The notes beneath the pieces are model-generated. The model did no database searches, was not told the DNA's origin, and worked only from the letters and a program-made list of their open reading frames with translations. A DNA stretch of 64,000 nt from NCBI GenBank assembly GCA_037349105.1, contig JAYJMM010000104.1, forward strand, positions 3,382,001-3,446,000, given 5' to 3'. Every line of letters starts with the position of its first letter. Position 1 is the stretch's first letter. Positions 44,136 to 56,279 of the stretch are shown piece after piece. The translations under genes were made by a program, and so were the position numbers. The DNA is from Limnomonas spitsbergensis. Lineage: Eukaryota; Chlorophyta; Chlorophyceae; Chlamydomonadales.

Positions 44136-45884
44136 ATGGTTCGCGGTGCGTATCCTATGCAGTGCGCCTGCCGCCGCATGCAGGCTTCTAATGCTGCCTT
44201 ATACTCTCAGGTCCCAAGAAGCATCTCAAGCGCTTGAATGCGCCCAAGCACTGGATGCTTGACAAGCTGTCAGGTATCTTTGTAAGTAAAACGGGATAAA
44301 TGCACCATGGAGCGGAGCTGGGTGTTGTCGCTTCAGTGCTGGTGTGGGCCTACGGAATTGTTACTTCAATTATTAAGCAGCTATAGTCATCGTTCCCTGT
44401 TACTGATGGGATACCGGTGATGGGGTACTCGGCAAATAGCTGATGGACTGAACATCGACATTGTTAATCAATTCACAGGCCCCCAAGCCTTCCCCTGGGC
44501 CCCACAAGACGCGCGAGTGTCTGCCTCTTCTGTTGATTCTGAGGAACAGGCTGAAGTGAGTAGGAGTGACGAGACCCGCTCGACCGTAGCACCTTGTGCT
44601 GTAGATCTCGGGCGCTTGATGATTGTTTTTTCTTTCCTAGTGCCGCCGGGAACGGGGGGGGCAACTGTGTGATGCAGTTATCTTAACTGAACTGTTTTCC
44701 ATGCAGGTATGCCCTGACTGGAAAGGAGGTCCAGCAAATCCTGCAGCAGCGATTGATTAAGGTGGACGGCAAGGTGAAGACTGACGTCACCTACCCCTGC
44801 GGCTTCATGGATGTGATTGACATTGAGAAGACGGACGAGCACTTCCGCCTGGTGTATGACAGCAAGGGCCGCTTCGTGGTGCACAGCATCCAGAAGGTCG
44901 AGGCTGAGTACAAGCTCTGCCAGGTCAAGAAGCTGGCAGTTGGCAAGGGGGGTGTTCCTTACGTCATCACCCACGACGGCAGGACCCTGCGCTACCCCGA
45001 CCCTGATGTCAAGGTACCAGCCATGGGAAAGGGGGGATTTCATGCATGCATGAGCCGTGCAAGCGTACCTGTGAACCCATGCATGCATGCATGCATGTTC
45101 CGTGCACTTTGTACCCGCAGTCCTGAACGCGATCATGGCATGGGATGGCATGAATCAAATACGAGGCCTGGTACGGTGCTGATCATGGTTTGGAGCAGCA
45201 GCCTAGTGGCATGTAGCTGTCCTCTGAGATTTATGGTTCGCGGCAGTTGGTCTTGGCAGTGGACGTTATTTAAATGAAAACATTTATGCACCTAGCCATG
45301 TCTACTGGTTAAATCAACATCAACATGTGTGATTATGGATGCTGCAATAATTATCTCCTTTGATTCTTAGGTGCACGACTCCATCATGCTGAACCTGGAG
45401 ACCGGCAAGATGACCGATTTCGCCAAGTTCGATGTCGGCAACATCTGCATGGCCACTGGTGGGCACAACAATGGCCGCGTTGGCATCGTCGTTAGCAGGG
45501 AGAAGCACAAAGGCAACTTCGACATCGTGCACATTGAGGACAAGGCTGGCAACAGGTTCGCCACCCGCATCTCCAACGTGTTTGTCATCGGAAAGGGCGA
45601 GGTGCCAATGATCTCCCTCCCCAAGGTTAGTGATCCTTATACCGTAAATTGGGAATCATGCCTTTGATGCTGTATTTGGTTGCTGTTTTGGGTTGCATGT
45701 TGTTGCTGTATCGTATCCCCTATCTTCTGTGCATTGTCTTCACGATTTATTGCGTTCTGCGCTTTGTCTTCACATTTCATTCACATAAGCAAGTTGCCTT
45801 AACCAACTCCACTGTTATTTGCAGGGCAAGGGCATCAGGCTGACCATTCTGCAGGAGCAGGCCAAGCGATATGCATCAGCTTAA
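44136..45884 (+). CDS. RPS4: Cytosolic ribosomal protein eS4 (RPS4)
   Basis: Small-subunit ribosomal protein eS4, an rRNA-binding body protein. Six exons: 44136-44145, 44211-44281, 44479-44555, 44707-45013, 45371-45625 and 45825-45884. They total 780 nt, or 259 residues, with every phase closing. Family blocks are [75 protein letters not shown] (S4/KOW linker), [20 protein letters not shown] (KOW) and [17 protein letters not shown]. The first coding exon is only 10 nt. An earlier GT at 44274 (CTGTCAG-GTATCT) would break the phase; the correct donor is at 44282. The gene diverges from RPL11 and converges on OTUB1. Confidence 0.98.
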
Positions 45885-46376
45885 ACTAGTTCCAAGATGG
45901 GCAGGGTAGGGACATGTAATGCTGCTGGTTCGCTGCTGTCTGGCCAGTCCATGGCCTCAAAATTATATCCAATCGCCTAGTACTTAACGCATCTAGGCCC
46001 TGGCTGGTTAAGAAGGCTTGGCTTCCTGGGCGCCCAACTGTACGGTTGGGCTACAAGATCATGTTAATGTTCTATACTTTCACTGGGAAATCTCGACCAT
46101 GGACTGGGCAACTTCGGTTTAATCATGGATGGGTTGTGAAGCAACTTCCTTACATGACAACATCCAATGATTTCCTTCCCATGAAAGCCAAAGCGGCAGC
46201 ACCCACGACATTGGCACAACAGTTCGATGAGATTCACGACATAATACCGGTATGGAAAGGTCCACGACATGCAGCTGCCGGAACTTCAATGGTATGACAT
46301 TATTTGGTAGGCAAAGACACGGGATAGTGGAGGTGTATCACCCACGTTGATCAAGAGGCCTGCTCAATTCATCTTG
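45885..46376. other. Spacer between convergent RPS4 and OTUB1
   Basis: Holds the 3' UTRs and a decayed family B copy near 45995-46055 (GGGCGCCCAACTGTACGGTTGG). Nothing else recognised. Confidence 0.6.
45995..46055 (+). repeat. Dispersed repeat family B, decayed
   Basis: AGGCCCTGGCTGGTTAAGAA, GGCGCCCAACTGTACGGTTGG-type hairpin at the end. The first half is poorly conserved. Confidence 0.6.
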
Positions 46377-49234
46377 TCATCTTTGATATAGGATGTCGTA
46401 ATGCCCAGGTCTGCAAACCAGAGAAGCAGTGAATATATGGATCGTATAACAAACCAAAATCCAGTGCACGAGCTGCACCAATTGTCATAATACATGCAGG
46501 CAGCTATGAGTGAAGCTTGGTGGTCCAGCTAAGCGCATGCAAATGATCAAGCCATCAAGAGCTCCAGCCTGAAGCCATTTGAACGCACACTATGCCATGC
46601 GTCTCTTCTCCATGCATTAAGTGTCATGCCACCCAGAAAGCATGAAGAGGCAAAATCCATTTCTTCACAGACCAGCAGGGTAAGTCCCCCCCCCCTTCAC
46701 CACACACCTGTAGAGGAGAGACACAGGGACTTGTGCACCTGCATCACATCCCTCGGGAACAAAGTGGTACTTGTCCACTCCAACGCTGGATAATGACGCG
46801 TCCGCTGCGACGGCACTGCTACGGTCTAGGTACACGACGGTGATTGGCACCTGCACCAGGGCAATGCAGGACACTCGCATGAGGGCAGGTCCGCCCCGCA
46901 GGTGAGCCTAGGGGGCAAGGCATCACTGCTTCTGCTGGTGAGAACACACATAGCTCATCAACCGCAGGGCACGCACGCACAGCTACCTGTGGTGGCCTGG
47001 ACATGATGTGACAACTGACGAATCGGCAAATCATGTACTAACGATACAATATCTGGAGAGACATACTGGCCACTCCCAATCTAGCGCGAACCAAATACGT
47101 ACAATAAAAAGGCACATCATGACGTCACAAACATAACTTCCCTCCTTTCATTACATACCTTACCAACATACCATGCATGCTATTTTGCTTGCTTCTTTTC
47201 CTTGATTTCTATTTCTCAGCTTTTCTGACCTGTCTTTGTGCCCCTAGCTTCTTTTATCTGACTCGCTTCCCTTGGCGTCCACGCCTCCCATGCCTTATTG
47301 CCTTCCCGGGTCTCCTGTCCCACCTAACCCTCCGATTCAATAGTTTGCTTCATAGTTCCAATCAAGGTTCAAATAAAACTCAAATCCCCGTACCTGCAGC
47401 GCGTCGGACAGGGCCACAATGTGCACGTGGTCGCTCTCCTCCCCCATGACCTCCACACTCTTCTGGCAGAAAAACTCGACACTGGGTGCTTCGTCGTACA
47501 TGCCCTTAGAACGCACATCACAGGCAGAGAAAAGTTTACGGAATGGTTTCTGGTATAGAAGCAATAGTCTTCGCTATCTCCTCGTCAGGTACATGACAAT
47601 GTCGTGAACTCTAGCCAACAATGCCCGTTTGGACGCCTGGACTGCCATGTAAGACAGGGCCTCCTAACGCCGCACCATGATGAAGGGGCAGAAGAATTCA
47701 CTCCTTCTCTGCAGCTCCGCCGATGTGACCATGCGCAGAAACATGACAATCATGTTGGACACCATGTCGTCCCGCATGTTGATAAGCAGCAGCTCCTGCG
47801 TCATGGGGTCCACGTCTTGCCCGATAGAGGACACCTGAGAAGAAAACAGAACATTGCTGGCTGGGTAGGTGAAACCATATCACTCAATGTGAATGTACGG
47901 TATTTGCATTCTGGTGTTAAGAGCCCCGCCTCCCTCTATACGGTCTGTGTCTCCATTCACACAATTTGATGTTCACTTCTTACACAGTCCTTATATATAC
48001 AGGATATTACATCTGTACCTCAGTGCATGATGTACGTCCTCAGATATACCGGTAGTGAAGCAGTATGAAGGCTACAGAAACAAACCTTCAAACATAGCTT
48101 GATTATTAAGAGGGTTTCAGAAAGGGATGTGACCTTACAGGCATGTGTCCACACTCCACAGGGACAGAGACACAAGAGTAAGCGAGGAGCAGGGATTTCA
48201 GGAAACACAGTCTAGCCAGTGACCACAGCTCCACTGGATATCCTACATTCTACGTGACAGTAATGGACTTCTCTTTGATGCGTCCTTTGTTGAGGTTATG
48301 CGGATCAGCCTGATGAGCACTACCTGATCCAGCAGCAGGTCCATCGCATCCTCAAACACCAGCTCCTGGAAGTGACTGTCAATCAGCTTCCGCCTCCATC
48401 CCTTGACACATTCGATGAACCTGATCGGAATAAAGCCGCAGCGACGACAAGATACATAAGCATTAATGTCTGATGGACACGGCAACCTGCTTGTGTATAG
48501 ATCAGTGCTCTTTAAGAGGACATCAAAAATTGCTCGAATTGCAGCATGAACTTCCATGCACCCCAGAACAGATATTTCAGCGGAAAATACACCCACGATG
48601 ACGAGATACATCATACCAAGGGACGAACTGAGTCCGGGCCATGTAGGCATCAGTGCGTCAGACTGTGGCACGCACCTGGCGCACTCTTGTTCCTTGTTTC
48701 CCACCAGAAGGTTGTCCAGGTAGCTGAATATGAACGCCCGGTAAAAGCAGTTGCCATCCCCCCGAGTCCTTCTCAGGCTGGAATACAGTTGCTGCAGATG
48801 GTCAATCTTGGCGGTGAACACTTGGCTTCCAGCCGCATACTCTACAATCGCATGAAGCCATCATTCAGTCAGGTCTTAACCATCACAGCGCAGGCACATG
48901 GGAATCAGCATGGCAAGTCACATGCATGCAAAGCTCGCATGGAATATACTTTTGAATCAGGATGCATACCCGCTTTCAGCGAGACCAGCTCCTCCTTGTC
49001 TGCTACGTATGGTATGGTTGAGGACTCGGCTCTGCGACAAAGACGGACGAGTATTTGACACACAAGTGACATGTCGAGATAAACGGTGTCTTTCGTTACA
49101 TAGACTTGCCTTATAGCGTTTTGCTGATCCAGGATGCTTTCATCGAGCGGACGCTCATTCGGGCGCTCAATCTTCTGCTCAGGTCTATCAGCAACATCGC
49201 CTGTAGTCTCTGGTGGTATAGACTCATCCATCAT
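46377..49234 (-). CDS. OTUB1: Otubain-type deubiquitinase (OTUB1)
   Basis: OTU-family cysteine protease that cleaves Lys48-linked ubiquitin chains. Exons: 49234-49110, 49031-48970, 48841-48676, 48420-48324, 47834-47676, 47504-47394, 46850-46708 and 46410-46377, giving 298 residues (human 271) with phases closed. The catalytic triad is visible: Asp91 and Cys94 in TRGDGNCFYRAFIFSYLDNL, and His291 in RPGHYDILY. Other blocks are MVTSAELQRRSEFFCPFIM, GEESDHVHIVALSDALQ and VPITVVYLD. Start choice: an ATG at 49360 is also in frame, but 49234 puts the catalytic residues near the human positions (88 and 91). The first intron has a GC-AG boundary (ATAAG-GCAAGTC), the only donor here that closes the frame. 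The gene converges on RPS4. Confidence 0.95.
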
Positions 49235-50329
49235 AAAATGAGGGTCCAAATACCGTGTGGCAATTTGGCAATCGTTTTTGGTCAGAAACTCACTATACGA
49301 CGATATGTGTGAATATGGTATGGCCCTTTGGTATGGCCAACTGGCCATGCCATGGACCATTCAACAAAGCAATATTACAAAGCAATTCATTCGACAATTC
49401 TGAACAATATTGAACTGTATTTAAGGTCTGGGAGTTACACAACCTGGAATTGGTCAGCTCTGCGGCCTTCGCCTCTCTTAGTAATGAGTGAGCTCATTTA
49501 ACATGCACCACAGGGCTGCCAGAATCACATGCATGGTCAATCAATGCATGGTCCTTGCCAGCTAGCTTGAGGGTGTCACCGTGAAGATAATGTGTTGAAC
49601 CAGTGCAGGGGCATGAATTGCTAGGTGCATGCATTTGTCACTCCACACTGATTAGGTTGGACATGGTGCGCTAAGCCGCCAATTGCTTCCGCTATGACAA
49701 CTAGGTTTGCACGCTGCTGCCAGCATGTAAAACATCAGTCTAATATGATCTGACCAGTATCAAGGCATAAAAATACACTGGATGTCCTGCAGGTTCGACT
49801 TACCGGTAAAGCTCTGCAAGGCTTCATTCTGCAAGTCGGCATGACTCTTCTCAAGCTACCGTCCGGATGGATTAAAGATGGAAAGTCAACCCACAAGCAA
49901 TTATCCACAAACGTTAAGGCCCCAATTATGGTGACGCGGCCATCTACCATGCTTGGAATTATGAAGATGGAAAGTCTAAATCCTCAGCCCCTCTAAAGCC
50001 ATCAAAAAGTTTGACCACATCTTCCACAAACTCCAAGATCTCCCACCCATGCTTGCCTCGGTACATCTGGTGAACATGGGGTAAATGTGTGTAACGTCAT
50101 TAACTTGCCCGTCATTACACAAGGTAGGATCAGGTAGCGGAGTGGTGGGTGAATGGTGCAAAGCTCACAGAGATTCACAACAGTGGGGTATGGGTCCATG
50201 GGAGCTGGGAACGCCAACAAGGCAGGGAAGGGAGATCGAGCAAATCAAGCAATGAGGTGCGCATGATAATCCCCCCTCTGTTGCTTTCCTTTGTCCTCTA
50301 GGATAGCCATTCGTTTATTTTTCTTCCGA

Positions 50330-50392
50330 CCACAACACCTGGGCTCCGACGCGGCAGAGCTTTTTGAGCATGGCCCAGAGATGTAACGACAT
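50330..50392 (-). repeat. Dispersed repeat family B
   Basis: TTTTTGAGCATGGCCCAGAG followed by ATGTAACGACATTGG. Reverse orientation. Confidence 0.7.
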
Positions 50393-51084
50393 TGGCACAG
50401 AAATTATGATCACCCGCGTGTTGAATTATAACTTCCGGTACGCGCAATTACTTGTATTAAATTGTTTTTGGGGGGTGCGCGGACCGATACGACAATCATG
50501 GTACAGGACTTAGACTACCATATGCAATATTGTATGATGTAACGGTGTAGCAATGTTCACAATCTGATGCGTACAAAAAAAGTTACGGACTTTGTCTCGG
50601 ATTCTGTATAAATTAAACTCTAGAGGATGAGGTTTATAAGTTTACTTTTTGCCCCCCCCCCCCCCTGTCCAAGCCAGCACGAACTATTTTATTTTAAATA
50701 TCATTGGCAGAGAACGTCTGATAAAGAGACAGGACGGGTGGCTCCAATTTTGCTGGGATAGGAATCCAATTACTTCTTTATTTTTTGTGCTTAACATACA
50801 GTACAGCTGAAACCCGGCATTCGGCACACAAGGCTTCTTATGCCAAGCCCTGTTGCTTGGGCCATTGGCCTAGCAGTGGTAGCTGCTCAACTGTCCCTCT
50901 TTTTTCTATTCTTCTGTTACATGTCAGACCCCTACAAATGGTGTGACTAGTATTGTGTACCAGTTTGCCCATCGACGCTTCGATGATTCTAGCGAGCTGT
51001 GTGAAATGGTGGTAGGTTCCTCAGTATGATAACGGTCAAATACCGGTACACTTCCAAGGCACGGCGGTACATGACTGCCAGTAG

Positions 51085-51165
51085 GTCAGTTAATCGCGTT
51101 ACACCTGTGGACCTGGCTCAGAAGGCCCGGCCACACGGACACCCAACCTGGTTGGTGACCTAGTA
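51085..51165 (+). repeat. Dispersed repeat family B
   Basis: GTTAATCGCGTTACACCTGT, GGACCTGGCTCAGAAGGCCC and CACCCAACCTGGTTGGTG hairpin block. Confidence 0.75.
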
Positions 51166-51582
51166 TGTGAATTGGAGCGCATGCGTATGACAGTTGGCGA
51201 GAGAAAATATCTGACGCGATAATCATGGATAGATACTGCACACGTTTCATTGCAAACACTTCTCTTGACTTACACATGCAATGTGCGTTGAAACCGGCCT
51301 TGACTAGCATTCCAGTATTTACAACCGAGGACAAAATGGACGAGGAAATGTACAGCAAACAATATAGATAATTTTCATTTTCTGTACAAACGGCAAGTAT
51401 CTTGAATACTAGTTAAATCTGCTAATCCCGGATGGCATACAACTTTGTTTGTAAAAAATACACAATGGGTGTTGCTGATGAAATCTCTGTATATAGCTAT
51501 AACCACATTTCCACGAATTTGTAAAACAGTTTGCGCCTGCATCGGCTGTTAGCTGTCTAATTTCTGATGAATAATGGTGCCT

Positions 51583-53920
51583 CTATTTGATGTTGCCATT
51601 CATACCCATAGGGAAGAAGCCCCCCTTGCCCGAGCCCCCGAGGTACACAATGGCCAGCACTTGAGCAGGGGTACGTGAGAATGGCAACGCGTCGGCGGTG
51701 GCGGGCACCAAGATGTTCGCCTGGGTCATAGAGTTGATAATGCCCATGTCATCAGCCGCGCCGGAAACAGCAGCGCGCAAGTTTGAGATGGCCTGGACGA
51801 TGGAGGATACCTGAACACCTGTTTATGAGAAAAAGCCCAAAGAGGGAAACGGGATCAGAAAACAGGGGAACAACATGGAAATGGGGACGACGGGGAAATG
51901 GGCACACAGGTAACAGATGGCCTGCTTGGCAATGAATAAGCCAGCGACACACAGGAGCACAGTCAGGATACACTCCACACTACATGTAGCAGCCTAACCT
52001 TCACTGCCGACCTTGCACCTACCGTACGGGAAGACGTATTTAGCAGCTGACTTGATGAGCAACGTGCGGATGGCTCCGGCGTGGTAGGCCTCAGTGCCCA
52101 ACAGCCCAGAGGTGGCCGACAGGTAGGGGGCAGAGACAACGTCAATGGCACCCTGCATAACACGCAAAGAAATGAAGCATCAGAGCTGCAGCTGAAAGAA
52201 CACATCAGGCATGGCCGTAATTGCAACTCAAGACAAAGACATGCGAGTTCAAAATGCAGCATGCATTTAAAAATCCCCCACAAGCAAGCACCCACGTGGT
52301 AGGCAGTCACGCCAACATCCTCGAAGATGAATGCCGCATGGTAGAACAAGATGTCGTTGGCATACCTGTGATCATGGAGGAATGTGGAGGGAGGCAGCAG
52401 GGTGAGCCTATGAGGTACGGTGAAGTAGGGTGTAGGGTGAACAGTGTAGTTTTAAGTCCGCCGGGTGAGGCAGTGAGGTGAGGTGAGTTGGGGTGAGGTG
52501 AGGTCTAGCGTTTAGGGTCTAGACTGCAGTGTGAGCCGGTGAGGTGAGTAGAGGTAGGGTGTACGGTGCAAGGTTTAGGTAGCATGGTGAGCCGGTGAGG
52601 TGAGGAGGGGTAGTGTGTTGGGTTAAGGCAGCCATGTGAGCTGGTGCAGTGAGGTGAGGAAGGGTTAAGGGCGCCAGGTTCATGCAGCAGAATGAGCGGG
52701 AGAGGTGAGGTGAGGTCTAGAGTTTGAGTTTTAGGCAGCCTGAGTGAGCTGGCAAGGTGAGGTGATGAGGGAGGCAACAGGGTGAGATGAGGCCTTCAGT
52801 TGCCATAAGATGCCCTGGCTCAAATAGTCGTTGTACAGAACCAGGTAGAACCAACAAGAAGAAATTTCGAAGTTCGAATTGCAAGCTTGACACTATATCC
52901 CTTGGATTTATGTTTGCCTTTCAGATATTTCGGTTCAAAATCTAACACGGTACATAGATGTACTGAGGACACAGGCTTGTGCATGTCATGAGGAGGAAGA
53001 TGTGGGGAACAATTATATGAGGCATGCTATTGTCATGGGGAGGAAGGTAGGAGGAACAATAACATGAGGTATGCCGAAGTGTTGCAATGCATGGTCCTCT
53101 CTCAATCTTTCACTCCCCCTCTTCAATTCCAGGGACTCACGCGTCAAAGGAGGGGTTGAGGGTGGCGTTGAAGGCCGCGTTGGCTGCGGTGGAGAAGGCC
53201 ATGCCAATGTCCATCTCGGGCTGGTCAACAGGGTAAGCGCCCGCATCCATGATGGCTGCGCGCAGAAACTGGACGTGCGCCAGCTCATCCGCTGCAATGT
53301 CGAGAGCGACGGCGCGGGCTGCGTCCGTCAGCCTGGCCTTCATGCACCCAGTAGGGAAGACACCAGTTGCACCCCAAAGGCCACATGGAATCGGCTGGCC
53401 TGTGGCGGCACAGCTGTAGAAGTTTGCCTCCAGGTACCTGGTAACATTCGGGTGATAGAGGGGGCGTGTGATGAAGGCACAGGAGGGGATTATGCTTGTG
53501 ACTGGCATGGGAGACAAACAGCCTGTAGAGAAGTTGAGCGGCCTCATGCGGCGTAAGGGCAGTAGTGAGCATGCAAGCATCTGTGATTCATGACTTGGGA
53601 CGCCCACATGCAGTATCATGGCAAAAGCAAGTATCGGTAGGCATGATGCATGATTGCAAGTACGGGTAGACTCACTCAAGGTTTAGTGCAAACTGGAGAA
53701 CATCCACATCCAGATGTGCTGATCGACACAGGCTGATGCCTAGCAGCGCCAGTGTGCAATACAAGGCCTGGGGAAAAGTTCAGACACGCAATGACGAGGC
53801 TGGATGGTCAGCAACCCGGCATGAATAGCTCAGATTATTCCAAGCTGCTGGTAGCAGCATGAGTACATGGCCGAAATGGCTGTCGCGCACTTCACGCACC
53901 TTGACAGTGAAGGATACCAT
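51583..53920 (-). CDS. Desiccation-related PCC13-62-type ferritin-like protein, copy 1
   Basis: Secreted ferritin-like protein (Ferritin_2 family) of the PCC13-62 desiccation-related group known from resurrection plants and algae. Biochemical activity is unknown. Exons: 53920-53900, 53767-53676, 53437-53141, 52365-52296, 52152-52023 and 51818-51583, giving 281 residues with phases closed. The N-terminus is a signal peptide (MVSFTVKALYCTLALLGISL). Next are DVLQFALNLEYLEANFYSCA, DIAADELAHVQFLRAAI, ILFYHAAFIFEDVGVTAYH, GTEAYHAGAIRTLLI, and the tail RTPAQVLAIVYLGG with GGFFPMGMNG. The spacing of E/H residues in LEYLEANF, DELAHV and EAYHAGAIR is the ferritin-like pattern. It is head to head with its paralogue, and exons 3-6 have exactly the same lengths (297, 70, 130 and 236 nt). 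Confidence 0.96.
52380..52790. repeat. Degenerate GTGAGGTGAG-type minisatellite in intron 3 of copy 1
   Basis: Irregular units of about 50-60 bp (GAGCCGGTGAGGTGAG, then TAGGGTGTACGGTGCA or TTTAGGTAGC) within the intron between exons 3 and 4. The copies are too diverged for a clean period. Confidence 0.7.
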
Positions 53921-54498
53921 GATTGGATTCGGCCCGGGGTGAAGGTGGATGTGGTGCAGATGGCTGGGACAGAAGTTGAGCGCGTGCAAGGGACGTGAGG
54001 TGGGGGATTGTAGGGGCAGGTACAAGCTGTAGGGATCCTTATTGAATTCTCCATATCTCGCGCGCTTCCGTTATACTGGCCACTGACACGGAAGCGGATG
54101 CGATTACCGACGCTTCTGACAGTTTTGACACGAAGGTTGACACGCGCAAGGACGGGTAACACACTCTGACTCGCAGGAGGCTTCATTTTTTCATCAAACC
54201 TCTTCCCACCCAGCTTCCCACCCATCTTCGACCTCATGTCATCCATGCCGATGTCATCGCAGTAAAACGTCAATGGACGATTAGGCGTGTCATCCCTTCT
54301 CGTGGCCTCCTATTTATGCAAGTTGTTGACGATGACCAGTACCAGCCCTAACGATCCCTACTGCGCTCCTAGCACCAGCTCCTGCCACGAAACTTCCGGC
54401 AACCTGTCACAAGATCACAGCAGTCTTGAATTATTGGTCGTACCTACGCCTTCCCGCTATGATGTCGATTACCGCAAAGGTCAGGCTCATACGCGGGC
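53921..54498. promoter_or_regulatory. 578-bp spacer between head-to-head PCC13-62 paralogues
   Basis: Contains both 5' ends of an inverted gene pair. No open frame of note. It is a candidate shared promoter; I see no certain core element or inverted symmetry. Confidence 0.55.
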
Positions 54499-56279
54499 AT
54501 GGTGTCTATCAACGTGCTTATTCGCCCTTTATCGGACAAACCTGTTGCGTTATGCAGTATGTACTGTAGAGTTGTAGCATGTAGCTTGATGCATATGCCA
54601 AGCATGAATATGATGTCCATGTCCCATCAAGGCATCAACTGCATGACACCCTGCCTCAGCATTCAACTGCATGTGCGCTGTGCTTGATACACCATGCGCC
54701 CCTGCTGCCCATGTCCGACAGGCCCTGTGCTGCCTGCTGGCTGTGGCAAGCACAAGCATGGCCCAAGCTGTGACAGATGCAGACGTGTTGAACTTCGCCC
54801 TCAACCTTGAGTAAGTACTGCCAGGGTCACTGCTATGTGCGGAAACTGCAGTTGACAGCTTGCCACATCCGCTCAAATGCATGCAAGCCCATGGCTTGAC
54901 AAGGCAATACTGAGTTATATTAGCTGAGTCGTAAGCAGCATGAGCTATTGGAATTCCTCTCCTCTTCTGCTATTGCTTATCCAACAACGTCCATCCCTGC
55001 AGGTACCTTGAGGCCAACTTCTACAGCTGCGCCGCCACCGGCAAGCCCATTAATTCCAGCTTATGGGGTACTAATGGCGTTGCCCCCACTGGGTGCAAGA
55101 AGGCCCTGCTGTCACCCTCTGCTCAAGCCCTGGCAATGGATATTTATGAGGACGAGCTGGCCCATGTCGTGTTCCTACGGTCTGCGCTCGTGGCAGCCGG
55201 CGCAACACCCGTTGACCAGCCTGCGCTTAACATCGGCTCAGCTTTCGGAGCTGCTGCAAATGCGGCCTTCAACACTGTCCTGCCCGTCACATTTGATGCG
55301 TGAGTCACTCTGTGGCGTGGAATTATTTCTTAATCTTGGGGCACAACAGTTTTATCTGCTGTGTGGTGCTCAGTATACCGGGTAGTTATGGATGCGAAGC
55401 AAGCTCTGAAACTTGTCCTATCACTGCTTCTTTACTGATCCCATCTGTGAATCATGTTCGCAGGTATGGCGATGACGTCTTGTTCTACCATGCTGCTTTC
55501 ATTTTCGAGGACGTTGGTGTCACAGCTTACCATGTAGGTGGCATCACGAGGCCTGTACTTCTCCTTGCAAATTGAGCTTTTGAGCATTGCCTGAAATGAT
55601 GGCAAATGCATCCTGACCCTCCTAAACATTATGCTGGGTGTACCACGTTTATAGCTTCAATATTTTCCCCTTGCAGGGAGCCATCAATTTGGTGACAGCC
55701 CCGTTCCGGTCAGCCACTGCTGGACTCCTGGGCACTGAGGCCTATCACGCTGGAGCCATCCGCACAAAGCTCATTAACATGGCCTCCCAGTTTGTCTTCC
55801 CCTACGGTGAGTGATATGCTTGGTCCCAAGCAGGGGAAAAGGATCATAAATGAACATAGTGCTTTATTGTTTAAAAAAAGATTGGAAAATTGATTAAAAA
55901 GTGAACTTAAGGGCACTGCAGTACATGCTGGCTAGCGCAACCAGAGATATGACATTGTTCTGCTTGTGCACCCCAGGCAATGACGTTGCTTGCCTACTTC
56001 GTGCTGACAGCCAGTCTCTAAGCTGCTCCCATGCCGTGTGCAGGTGTACCTGTGTCCACAATTGTCCAGGCCATCTCCAACTTGCGCGCCGCTGTTTCTG
56101 GTGCGGCTGATGACATGGGCATCATCAACCCCACGACCAAGGCTAACATCCTGGTGCCTGCCACTGCTGACGCGTTGCCATTCTCACGCACCCCTGCCCA
56201 AGTGCTGGCCATTGTGTACCTCGGGGGATCGGGCAAGGGGGGATTCTTCCCCATGGGTATGAACGGCAATGTCAAGTAA
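54499..56279 (+). CDS. Desiccation-related PCC13-62-type ferritin-like protein, copy 2
   Basis: Paralogue of the adjacent minus-strand gene. Exons: 54499-54513, 54722-54810, 55003-55299, 55464-55533, 55677-55806 and 56044-56279, giving 278 residues, phases closed. The signal peptide reads MVSINALCCLLAVASTSMAQ, split by an intron after codon 5 as copy 1 is after codon 7. Conserved blocks are ADVLNFALNLEYLEANFYSC, AMDIYEDELAHVVFLRSALV, VLFYHAAFIFEDVGVTAYH, GTEAYHAGAIRTKLI and a C-terminus nearly identical to copy 1 (ANILVPATADALPFSRTPAQ, GKGGFFPMGMNGNVK). The C-terminal exon differs from copy 1 at only a few residues, whereas exon 3 differs much more, suggesting gene conversion or stronger constraint at the C-terminus. 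Confidence 0.97.

Larger units (their letters stand above)
49361..51582. other. Intergenic region with family B repeats
   Basis: No gene recognised on either strand. Contains family B copies near 50330 and 51085, a poly-C tract near 50650, and AT-rich stretches near 50560-50780 and 51350-51580. Short open frames are scattered and unrelated to known families. Confidence 0.6.
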
